This document shows positions 1 through 4,972 of a DNA stretch of 5,352 nucleotides, piece by piece. Every line of letters begins with the position of its first letter. Position 1 is the first letter of the stretch. A model generated the notes under the pieces. The model was given only the letters and a program-made list of their open reading frames with translations, made no database searches and had not been told where the DNA came from. The stretch comes from a bacterium. GTDB taxonomy: Bacteria; Bacillota; Negativicutes; Acidaminococcales; Acidaminococcaceae. The DNA lies in assembly GCA_004562175.1 (NCBI GenBank), contig SFRS01000065.1, positions 1-5,352 on the forward strand, given 5' to 3'. The position numbers and the translations under genes are program-made.

Positions 1-820
1 CGTTCCACAGTCCATCGGTGTGGGCGATGGGTTGGCCTGCGAAGCCCAATTTGAAGAAGCTGCCGCTGGTTACAGCGGTCAGGGTCAAATTGCAGAGCAG
101 GGCAGCCACGGTGAGAGCCACAAAGCCCCACAGCATTTTTGTTTCACGAAACAAAATAAAATCGCGAATACCGGCGATCATGCAAAAGCGGGTGCGCTGG
201 GCCAGCGCACCTACCGCAAGGCCTGCAGCCAGGCTCACGAAGAGAGCCGCATGCTTGGCACCGGGACCGCCACCTGCCTTGGTAAAGTGAATGAAGGCGG
301 GGGCTGCTACCAGCAGCACCAAAAGTGCTACAGCTATGGCGGGGAGAATGCCGCCCTCGGCTGGTGTCATTTTATAAGTGCGCTTTAGAGTGTAGCCCCG
401 GTTGAGAAAATAGATGCCGGCGTAAATGCCACCAGCGAAGCCTGCGAGACCAGCCAAGGCGTTTAAATCGCCGCCGGCCAGGCGCAGCAGCATTCTAAAG
501 GGGCAGCCCAAAAACATCAGGCAGCCGATCATGGCGAAAAAGCCCAGGGTGAAGCGAGTCAGGGGCGAGCTGCCACCCTTGGGGGAGAATTCGCCATGGG
601 CGAAGGCGGCGCCGCAGGCGCCGATAACCAGACCAATAATTTCCGGGCGGATGTACTGCACGGCCTTGGCGCTGTGCAGGCCTAAGCCGCCTGCAGTATC
701 CCGCAAAAAGCAGGCAATGCAGTAGCCCATGTTGGCAGGATTGCCAAAATATACCAGCAGGGAGGCGATGAGGCCTACCACCACACCGGCAGTGATAATT
801 GTTGTGCGTTCGTTTTTCAT
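1..820 (-). CDS. yedE: YedE family putative selenium transporter, partial (3' end outside the window)
   Basis: Translating the minus strand from the ATG at 820-818 gives 273 uninterrupted codons that leave the left edge, so the C-terminus is missing. The protein is very hydrophobic, with several predicted membrane spans, and belongs to the YeeE/YedE (DUF395) inner-membrane family. It starts MKNERTTIITAGVVVGLIAS. Recognisable motifs are NPANMGYCIACFLRD (residues 27-41, with C34 and C37), QYIRPEIIGL (55-64), GGSSPLTRF (82-90), FLGCPFRM (103-110, with C106), RLAGGDLNAL (113-122), and a later QRTRFCMIAGIRDF repeat-like motif with another Cys. The conserved Cys residues are typical of a family thought to move reduced sulfur or selenium species. 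The version with NPxNMGxCIACFLRD and RLAGGDLNAL is the one usually called the selenium transporter YedE. A ribosome binding site AGGAAAGG (835-828) lies 7 nt from the start. Selenium as substrate is inferred from the family and from the divergent desulfurase and LysR genes; thiosulfate or another sulfur species remains possible. Confidence 0.9.
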   Translation of the reverse strand, partial: MKNERTTIITAGVVVGLIASLLVYFGNPANMGYCIACFLRDTAGGLGLHSAKAVQYIRPEIIGLVIGACGAAFAHGEFSPKGGSSPLTRFTLGFFAMIGCLMFLGCPFRMLLRLAGGDLNALAGLAGFAGGIYAGIYFLNRGYTLKRTYKMTPAEGGILPAIAVALLVLLVAAPAFIHFTKAGGGPGAKHAALFVSLAAGLAVGALAQRTRFCMIAGIRDFILFRETKMLWGFVALTVAALLCNLTLTAVTSGSFFKLGFAGQPIAHTDGLWN

Positions 821-856
821 CAGAGCACCTTTCCTTCTATAATATGTTACAGCACA

Positions 857-886
857 AGTATAGCATAGGCAAGCGGCGCACTCCAA
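857..886 (-). promoter_or_regulatory. Probable promoter of the yedE-like gene
   Basis: Read on the minus strand there is an extended -10, TGCTATACT (-10 hexamer at 862-857, 5 of 6 to TATAAT, preceded by TGC). Eighteen bases upstream is a weak -35, TTGGAG (886-881, 3 of 6). Transcription would start near 850, giving a leader of about 30 nt before the ATG at 820. The extended -10 compensates for the poor -35. This is a pattern match only; no start site has been mapped. Confidence 0.55.
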
Positions 887-916
887 TACCATTTATAGAT
901 AAAGCAGATGGATTGA

Positions 917-945
917 TTGGAATTTATAATAAATTGTGCTACAAT
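917..945 (+). promoter_or_regulatory. Probable promoter of the desulfurase-lysR operon
   Basis: A -35-like TTGGAA (917-922, 4 of 6) and a -10 TACAAT (940-945, 5 of 6) are separated by 17 bp. The -10 is extended by TGC (TGCTACAAT). The predicted start is near 952, which leaves about 37 nt before the chosen ATG at 989. Two dyads overlap it: AATTTAT-A-ATAAATT (921-935), filling most of the spacer, and TTGT-GCT-ACAA (934-944), covering the -10. Either could be a repressor or activator site. The promoter lies back to back with that of the yedE-like gene. Confidence 0.6.
921..944. promoter_or_regulatory. Candidate operator: two abutting dyads inside the divergent promoter region
   Basis: AATTTAT-A-ATAAATT at 921-935 is a perfect 7-bp inverted repeat around one base, followed by TTGT-GCT-ACAA at 934-944, a perfect 4-bp repeat around three bases. 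The heptamer TTGTGCT of the second site (934-940) recurs on the opposite strand at 857-851, just downstream of the yedE -10, so each promoter carries one copy in the same orientation relative to transcription. The obvious candidate regulator is the LysR protein encoded downstream, but the dyads do not form a classical T-N11-A LysR box. The feature is suggestive, since AT-rich dyads also arise by chance. Confidence 0.3.
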
Positions 946-988
946 GATGTCAGGAACAGAAAACGCAAGCACAGTTGGAGGTATGCTT

Positions 989-2182
989 ATGCAGCAGATT
1001 TATCTTGATAACGCCAGCACGTCCTTTCCCAAGCCCCGGGAAGTGAGTGATGCTGTGTACCATTATATGACGGGAGTGGGGAGTAATATTGGGCGTGGTG
1101 GCTATGCTAGTGCCTACGCGGCGGAGGAGGCTGTGTTTGCCGCTCGCCAGCTGCTGTGCGATTTTTTTGGTGGCGAGGACCCTAAAAATGTGGTCTTTAC
1201 GAAAAATATTACGGAAGCTTTAAATGTGCTGCTGCGGGGACTTTTACAACCCGGCGACCATGTGCTGGTGTCGGCCATGGAGCACAATGCCGTGATGCGC
1301 CCCCTGCAGCTTTTAGGTCATGAGCTGGCAGCTGACGAGCAGCCTTCGGCTGCCATTACCTTTAGTCGCGTGCCCTGCGACAGGGAGGGCAATTTAGAGC
1401 TGGAGTATTTGCCAAAGCTGGTGCGTCCTAATACTAAGGCCATCGTGATGACTCACGCCAGCAATGTGTGCGGCACGCTATTGCCCTTGGAGCAGGTGAG
1501 CGCGTTTTGTAAGGAGCATGGGCTGTTATTTATTGTGGACAGTGCGCAAAGTGCAGGTGTATTTCCCCTTGATATGCAGAAAATGGGGCTGGATGCGCTG
1601 GCCTTTACGGGGCACAAGGGCCTCTTGGGCCCCCAGGGCATGGGTGGCTTTATCCTGCGGGAGCACATGGTGGAGCGGGTGCGCCCGCTTATGGTAGGCG
1701 GCACCGGCAGCATGAGCCACACGGAGCGCACCCCCGCCTTTATGCCGGATAAATTTGAGGCCGGGACCCTGAATTTGCCGGGAATTGTGGGACTGGCCGC
1801 GGGGGTGCGCTGGCTTAAGGAGCGGGGCTTGGAGCGCATTAGGGCGCACGAGCTGGCTTTGACGGGCCAGCTTTTGGTAGGCTTGGCTGCGTTGGAGCAG
1901 CAGGGCTTGCTGCGCGTTGTGGGGCGCAAGGATATTACCCGGCGCACCAGCGTGGTGTCCATTGCGGACACCACGCAGGACATCGCCATGGTGGCCCATA
2001 AGCTGGCCACAGAATACGGCATTGCTACGCGTGTGGGCCTGCACTGCGCGCCCAACGCCCACAAGACCTTGGGCACGTATCCTACGGGTACGCTGCGCTT
2101 TTCCATGGGCTGGCACAACACACCGGAGGAGGTAGCTGTAGCCTTGCAGACCCTTGAGGAGGTGCTGCGCCATGGAGTTTAA
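989..2182 (+). CDS. Class V aminotransferase-fold cysteine desulfurase / selenocysteine lyase-like enzyme (EF2568-like)
   Basis: This 397-residue PLP enzyme is of the NifS/SufS/Csd fold. It probably removes sulfur from cysteine, or selenium from selenocysteine, to give an enzyme-bound persulfide or perselenide plus alanine in the cytoplasm. It starts MQQIYLDNASTSFPKP, the usual N-terminus of the group. Visible active-site elements are SAMEHNAVMRPL (H99, cofactor stacking), HASNVCG (N159), VDSAQSAG (D184 and Q187, pyridine-ring contacts), FTGHKGLLGPQG (H209 and PLP lysine K210), LHCAPNAHKTLG (C353, the likely persulfide cysteine) and TLRFSMGWHNT (R370, substrate carboxylate). The start at 989 is chosen because GGAGG (977-981) lies 7 nt upstream; the in-frame ATG at 983 is too close to it, and that at 917 lies in the promoter. 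LHCAPxAHKTxGT is typical of the EF2568-like cysteine desulfurase subfamily, often found in selenium loci. True substrate preference cannot be read from sequence. A LysR gene overlaps its end. Confidence 0.88.
   Translation: MQQIYLDNASTSFPKPREVSDAVYHYMTGVGSNIGRGGYASAYAAEEAVFAARQLLCDFFGGEDPKNVVFTKNITEALNVLLRGLLQPGDHVLVSAMEHNAVMRPLQLLGHELAADEQPSAAITFSRVPCDREGNLELEYLPKLVRPNTKAIVMTHASNVCGTLLPLEQVSAFCKEHGLLFIVDSAQSAGVFPLDMQKMGLDALAFTGHKGLLGPQGMGGFILREHMVERVRPLMVGGTGSMSHTERTPAFMPDKFEAGTLNLPGIVGLAAGVRWLKERGLERIRAHELALTGQLLVGLAALEQQGLLRVVGRKDITRRTSVVSIADTTQDIAMVAHKLATEYGIATRVGLHCAPNAHKTLGTYPTGTLRFSMGWHNTPEEVAVALQTLEEVLRHGV
2157..2163 (+). promoter_or_regulatory. Ribosome binding site of the LysR gene, inside the desulfurase coding region
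   Basis: AGGAGGT lies within the last codons of the desulfurase, 8 nt before the ATG at 2172. It fixes the LysR start at MEFKQLQ rather than the in-frame TTG at 2154, and it indicates translational coupling of the two genes. Confidence 0.8.
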
Positions 2183-3071
2183 GCAGCTGCAAAGCTTTGT
2201 CACCGTGGTGCAGCAGCAAAGCTTTACGAAAGCTGCGGCGCAGCTGTATATTTCCCAGCCGACAATTAGTACCCATATTTATCAGCTGGAGGAGGAGCTG
2301 CACACCAAGCTCATTTTGCGCACTACGAAAAGCATCACCATCACGCCCAAGGGGCGGGAGCTGTACGGCTATGCCATGAATATTTTGGAGCTGAAGCAGC
2401 GGATGCTGGAGGCGTGCTCCGTGGAGAGCAAGCGCATTATTCATTTGGGTGCCTCCACCATACCTTCGGCCTATATTTTGCCCCAGCTGCTGCCGGAGTT
2501 TGGCAGGGAGCACGAGGATATTTATTTTGTCATGAACCAAAGCGATAGTCAGGGGATTATCGATGGTCTCAAGGATGGACTTTTTAATCTTGGCTTCATC
2601 GGCATGGCATGCCAGGATGAGGAAATAATCTGCCAGCCCTTTTGTCAGGACAGGCTGGTGTTGATTACCCCTGTTAACGAGCATTTTTTGGCCTTGCAGG
2701 CCGAGGGCGGGGCTGCAGTGATGGAGCTGCTCAAGGAGCCCTTGATTTTGCGGGAAAAGGGCAGTGGCAGCGAAAAGCTGGCAGAGCAGTTTTTGGCCAG
2801 CTCCGGACTGCAGGAGGAAAAGCTGCATGTAGTAGCGCGGGTTAACGACCAGGAGGCCATCAAGAATTTGGTGGCCGGGGGCCTTGGAGTATCGCTGATT
2901 TCGGAAAGAGCAGCCCAAAATTTCCTCTTAGAAAAGCGCATTTTGGCCTTTGAGCTGCCGGAATATTTAGCGGCCCGCAATATGTACATTATCTATCGCA
3001 AGGATTATCTTTTGCCCTCCTATGTGCAGGAGTTTTTGCGCTTCATTAATGCAAAAACGAACAAAAAGTAA
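2172..3071 (+). CDS. LysR family transcriptional regulator, probably selenium-metabolism associated
   Basis: This is a 299-residue regulator of normal LysR length. The N-terminal winged helix-turn-helix begins MEFKQLQSFVTVVQQQSF; the HTH is around residues 18-37 (FTKAAAQLYISQPTISTHIY), followed by the wing LRTTKSITITPKG and a linker helix. The C-terminal part is a two-lobed periplasmic-binding-protein-like effector domain. Recognisable segments are GASTIPSAYILPQLL, QSDSQGIIDGLKDG, LGFIGM, LILREKGSGS, NDQEAIKNLVAGGLGVSLIS and the tail FLRFINAK. GASxIPxxYxLPxLL with the QxDSQxxIxGxxDG stretch matches my recollection of the LysR group found in selenium loci, which agrees with the YedE neighbour. 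It overlaps the desulfurase by 11 bp, so both are one operon. It plausibly binds the divergent promoter region and controls both units in response to a selenium or sulfur metabolite; both target and ligand are inferred. Confidence 0.88.
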   Translation: MEFKQLQSFVTVVQQQSFTKAAAQLYISQPTISTHIYQLEEELHTKLILRTTKSITITPKGRELYGYAMNILELKQRMLEACSVESKRIIHLGASTIPSAYILPQLLPEFGREHEDIYFVMNQSDSQGIIDGLKDGLFNLGFIGMACQDEEIICQPFCQDRLVLITPVNEHFLALQAEGGAAVMELLKEPLILREKGSGSEKLAEQFLASSGLQEEKLHVVARVNDQEAIKNLVAGGLGVSLISERAAQNFLLEKRILAFELPEYLAARNMYIIYRKDYLLPSYVQEFLRFINAKTNKK

Positions 3072-3086
3072 AATCATCTATTTATA

Positions 3087-3115
3087 TTGAAATTATGTTC
3101 AGAAAGTGCTAAAAT
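3087..3115 (+). promoter_or_regulatory. Promoter of the Y-family polymerase gene
   Basis: TTGAAA (3087-3092, 5 of 6) and TAAAAT (3110-3115, 5 of 6) are separated by an ideal 17 bp, and the -10 is extended by TGC (TGCTAAAAT). The predicted start is near 3122, giving a leader of about 43 nt. The promoter lies just after the lysR stop codon. No terminator separates the two, so read-through from lysR is also possible. No Bacillus-type LexA box (CGAAC-N4-GTTCG) was found nearby. Confidence 0.7.
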
Positions 3116-3164
3116 AAGCGTAGTGAAGTTTTCTTGTTTGCTTTTGCTACGGGTGGTGGTACTA

Positions 3165-4448
3165 ATGAACACGCTGATTGGACCGCAGGAACGGATTTAT
3201 GCCTGCATTGATTTGAAAAGCTTTTATGCTTCTGTGGAATGCGTGGAGCGGGGGCTGGACCCCTTCAAGACCAATTTGGTGGTGGCGGACCCGGCACGGG
3301 GCCGGGGCGCCATTTGTTTAGCTGTGTCGCCGGCTCTGAAGGCGCTGGGCGTGCGCAACCGCTGTCGCATTTTTGAGATTCCCTCCCATATTAGCTACAT
3401 TACTGCTGTGCCACGCATGAAGCTGTACATGGATTATTCGGCGGGAATTTATAACAGCTATTTGGAATATCTCAGCTCTCAGGATATTCATGTTTATTCT
3501 ATTGATGAGTGCTTTGTCTATTTGTCCCCCTATCTTTTATTGTATAAAATGACACCCAAGGATTTGGTGCAGCTTTTAGTGCAGCGCATTCTGGAAAAGT
3601 TTGGCATTTGTGCTACGGCGGGGATTGGCAGTAATATGTTTTTGGCCAAGGTGGCTCTGGATATTTTGGCCAAGCACCAGCCGGATAATATGGCCTTTCT
3701 GGATGAGGCTTTATTTAAGGAAAAAATGTGGCATCACCGTCCCTTGACCGATTTTTGGAATATTGGCCGGGGCACGGCGCAGCGGCTGGCCCGCAAGGGT
3801 ATTTACGATTTACACGGTGTGGCCCATTGTGAGCCCCAAAGGCTGTATAAGGAGTTTGGCATTAATGCGGAATATTTAATCGACCATGCTTGGGGGCGGG
3901 AGACATGTACGCTGGCGGAGCTGCGCCATTATAGGCCTAAAAGCCACAGCATCGCCAACAGCCAAATTCTTTTTGAGGATTACGCTGCGGCGGATGCCCT
4001 GGTGGTTATGCTGGAAATGGTGGAGTTTTTGTGCCTCAAGCTGGTGGAGACCCAAATGCTGTGCAATTCCTTTAGCCTTAGCATTCGCTATAGCAAGGAC
4101 TGCCTGCCGCCTACAGGGGGCTCCCGCCGCCTGCCCCAGGCCACCGATTCCTTTGAGGTGCTGGGGCAGCTGTTTCGGGAGCTGTTTTGGCAGACCACGG
4201 CGGCGGATGCGCCCATCCGCCAAATTTGCGTCAGTGCCAACGATTTGATTTGGCTAGGTAGGGTGGAGCAAAAGCTCTTTTCGGACTATGCTGTGGACGA
4301 GCTGCGGGACCGGGATATTCAGCAGGCCTTGCTGGACGTAAAGGGGAAATATGGCAAAAACGCAATTTTGCGGGGCATCAGCTATCACCAAAAGGCCACG
4401 GGCAAGCTGCGCAACAAGCTGATTGGCGGGCACAACAGCGGCTGCTAG
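3165..4448 (+). CDS. Y-family translesion DNA polymerase (UvrX/YqjW/UmuC-like)
   Basis: This 427-residue protein is expected to be a low-fidelity polymerase that copies past DNA lesions. Palm and fingers occupy roughly residues 1-190: ACIDLKSFYASVE supplies the first metal ligand D16 and likely steric gate Y21, and VYSIDECFVYLSP supplies the catalytic D114 and E115. ATAGIGSNMFLAKVALDI is the conserved palm segment after them. The thumb carries a helix-hairpin-helix-like FWNIGRGTAQRLARKGI (from 197), then FGINAELLIDHAWG-like and SHSIANSQ segments lead into the little-finger domain. The tail YGKNAILRG (396-404) and RNKLIGGH near the C-terminus are typical of Bacillota UvrX/YqjW-type enzymes, so this is not a short DinB. 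The catalytic residues are intact. The start at 3165 is chosen because the promoter's predicted start site is near 3122, excluding the earlier TTG at 3087. The Shine-Dalgarno (GGTGG, 3155-3159) is mediocre, hinting at low translation. A small partner-like gene follows after 66 bp. Confidence 0.92.
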   Translation: MNTLIGPQERIYACIDLKSFYASVECVERGLDPFKTNLVVADPARGRGAICLAVSPALKALGVRNRCRIFEIPSHISYITAVPRMKLYMDYSAGIYNSYLEYLSSQDIHVYSIDECFVYLSPYLLLYKMTPKDLVQLLVQRILEKFGICATAGIGSNMFLAKVALDILAKHQPDNMAFLDEALFKEKMWHHRPLTDFWNIGRGTAQRLARKGIYDLHGVAHCEPQRLYKEFGINAEYLIDHAWGRETCTLAELRHYRPKSHSIANSQILFEDYAAADALVVMLEMVEFLCLKLVETQMLCNSFSLSIRYSKDCLPPTGGSRRLPQATDSFEVLGQLFRELFWQTTAADAPIRQICVSANDLIWLGRVEQKLFSDYAVDELRDRDIQQALLDVKGKYGKNAILRGISYHQKATGKLRNKLIGGHNSGC

Positions 4449-4498
4449 CAGCGCGCATTGGCGGAGAAAGCTTTGCTGCATTAGTAATTACTTAGGCC

Positions 4499-4506
4499 AA
4501 AGGAGG
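4499..4506 (+). promoter_or_regulatory. Strong ribosome binding site of the small ORF
   Basis: AAAGGAGG lies 8 nt before the ATG at 4515. It is the closest match to the 16S rRNA tail in the window and is the main argument that the short ORF is translated. It is much stronger than the site before the polymerase, so the small protein may be made in excess over the polymerase if they share an mRNA. Confidence 0.8.
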
Positions 4507-4514
4507 CGAGCACC

Positions 4515-4721
4515 ATGACGGAGGAGCGTAAATGCTATCGCAAGGGCGGACGGCGCCCGTTGGAGCCCCAGTGGGCGGGTGAGGCGGAGCCCGTTTGCCT
4601 GACCAGCAAACGGGCCAAGCAGTTTGCTGCGTTTCGGGCCTTGCGGGGCTACGAGGAAATGCTGGAGGAGGTGCGCAGCAGCGTGGACGGAGCTGCGCAG
4701 AGCCAGGAAAATAATTTGTAG
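4515..4721 (+). CDS. Small protein with YolD-like N-terminal motif, likely accessory to the Y-family polymerase
   Basis: This is a 68-residue, charged, soluble protein with no signal peptide or membrane segment. It has a basic N-terminus (RKCYRKGGRR, residues 5-14), a Pro/Glu-containing linker, then SKRAKQFAAFRALRGYEEML (31-50), a probable helix, and a hydrophilic tail. RAKQFAAFRALRGYEE resembles the RAAQFAPFAALTGYDD-type motif near the N-terminus of YolD-like proteins that commonly sit next to UvrX/YqjW-type polymerases in Clostridia. The similarity is from memory and not searched. Only about 20 residues follow the motif, so the longer C-terminal part of those proteins is absent, without an obvious frameshift here. 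The gene is 66 bp downstream of the polymerase on the same strand with no terminator between, so co-transcription is likely. A role as polymerase partner or regulator is an inference from motif and position. Confidence 0.75.
   Translation: MTEERKCYRKGGRRPLEPQWAGEAEPVCLTSKRAKQFAAFRALRGYEEMLEEVRSSVDGAAQSQENNL
4672..4699 (+). repeat. 8-bp inverted repeat at the 3' end of the small ORF
   Basis: TGCGCAGC (4672-4679) and GCTGCGCA (4692-4699) are perfect complements around a 12-nt loop and would form a GC-rich RNA hairpin. The nearest T-run (4722-4726) begins 23 nt after the stem, so it is not a standard intrinsic terminator. It might protect the 3' end of the polymerase operon mRNA, or be incidental to codon use. 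Confidence 0.35.
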
Positions 4722-4728
4722 TTTTTGC

Positions 4729-4757
4729 TTGACACAACGCCTGTAATGTGATAACAT
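4729..4757 (+). promoter_or_regulatory. Promoter upstream of the rpoB leader (P1)
   Basis: A perfect -35 TTGACA (4729-4734) and a -10 TAACAT (4752-4757, 4 of 6) with a TGA extension are separated by 17 bp. It begins 7 bp after the stop codon of the small ORF. A transcript starting near 4764 would carry a leader of about 210 nt before rpoB, including the hairpin at 4809-4830 and the terminator at 4878-4911. Confidence 0.6.
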
Positions 4758-4808
4758 AACATACTACATCATTATTAAAAATTGCAGGTGTAATTGACAA
4801 CAAATATT

Positions 4809-4830
4809 GCCGGGTCAGTGGTTGAACGGC
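4809..4830 (+). other. RNA hairpin in the rpoB leader
   Basis: GCCG (4809-4812) pairs with CGGC (4827-4830), and inside it TCA (4815-4817) pairs with TGA (4823-4825), closing a GTGGT loop with a small internal bulge. The downstream terminator hairpin also has a GTGGT loop (4889-4893). It is not followed by a T-run. Whether it acts in regulation is unknown. Confidence 0.35.
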
Positions 4831-4840
4831 GTATCTTGCT

Positions 4841-4846
4841 TATAAT
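4841..4846 (+). promoter_or_regulatory. Consensus -10 box, possible second rpoB-leader promoter (P2)
   Basis: TATAAT is a perfect -10 hexamer. At 17-bp spacing the -35 position reads GTGGTT (4818-4823), a poor match; TTGAAC (4822-4827) is a better hexamer but only 13 bp away. If active, it would start near 4853 and give a leader of about 58 nt ending at the intrinsic terminator. The weak -35 keeps this uncertain. Confidence 0.4.
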
Positions 4847-4877
4847 GAAGGATGAGGCACATCATCGCAGACAACAG

Positions 4878-4911
4878 ACAAGGTCCTTGTGGTAAGAACC
4901 TTGTTTTTTTT
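4878..4911 (+). terminator. Intrinsic terminator / candidate attenuator in the rpoB leader
   Basis: ACAAGGT (4878-4884) pairs with ACCTTGT (4898-4904). After a C-A mismatch, CTT (4886-4888) pairs with AAG (4894-4896) around a GTGGT loop. An uninterrupted run of T (4904-4911) follows directly, so this is a textbook Rho-independent terminator. It lies downstream of P1 and P2 and 61 nt before the rpoB start. It either ends upstream transcripts, with rpoB using a promoter inside 4910-4940, or serves as an attenuator that sets read-through into rpoB. Confidence 0.85.
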
Positions 4912-4938
4912 GTCACGTATGGATGTGCTAGCTTTAGT
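4910..4938 (+). promoter_or_regulatory. Weak candidate promoter between terminator and rpoB (P3)
   Basis: TTGTCA (4910-4915, 5 of 6) and TTTAGT (4933-4938, 4 of 6) are separated by 17 bp. If used, transcription would begin near 4945 with a leader of about 28 nt, making the upstream hairpin a plain terminator. The -10 is poor. An alternative TGCTAGCTT (-10 at 4929-4934) is no better. Confidence 0.3.
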
Positions 4939-4972
4939 GTGTTCAAGAATTAACGAAGGGGTGAGGAATTAC

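Noticed and set aside
18..725. Plus-strand ORFs of 90, 122 and 99 codons across the first 725 bases
   Set aside because: They lie opposite the yedE-like gene, whose minus-strand translation has strong family motifs. Their own translations are low-complexity, Ala/Pro/Lys-rich or unfamiliar, and have no good ribosome binding sites.
1453..2989. Long minus-strand ORFs (222, 225, 278 and 114 codons) opposite the desulfurase and LysR genes
   Set aside because: They are shadow frames of two well-recognised genes; their translations resemble no family and they lack start signals.
3055..3070. CGAAC half-site resembling a Gram-positive LexA box before the polymerase gene
   Set aside because: The matching GTTCG half is absent; the sequence continues AAAAAGTA, and the half-site lies inside the end of lysR.
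4441..4492. Palindromes GCTGCTAGCAGC (4441-4452), AAAGCTTT (4467-4474) and AGTAATTACT (4483-4492) after the polymerase stop
   Set aside because: These are loopless or short palindromes with no T-run or promoter context; they are most easily explained by chance and codon use.
4672..4726. Inverted repeat at the end of the small ORF plus a downstream T5 run, as an intrinsic terminator
   Set aside because: The T-run starts 23 nt after the stem, too far for a standard Rho-independent terminator; it is listed only as a repeat.
4488..4803. Minus-strand ORFs of 89 and 103 codons opposite the small ORF
   Set aside because: The plus-strand ORF here has an excellent ribosome binding site and a family-like motif. 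The minus-strand readings are compositionally biased and run through the P1 promoter region.
4805..4880. tRNA-like D-arm pattern (GTCAGTGGTTGAACGGC)
   Set aside because: No acceptor stem closure, anticodon arm or TTCGAAT-type T-arm can be assembled around it.
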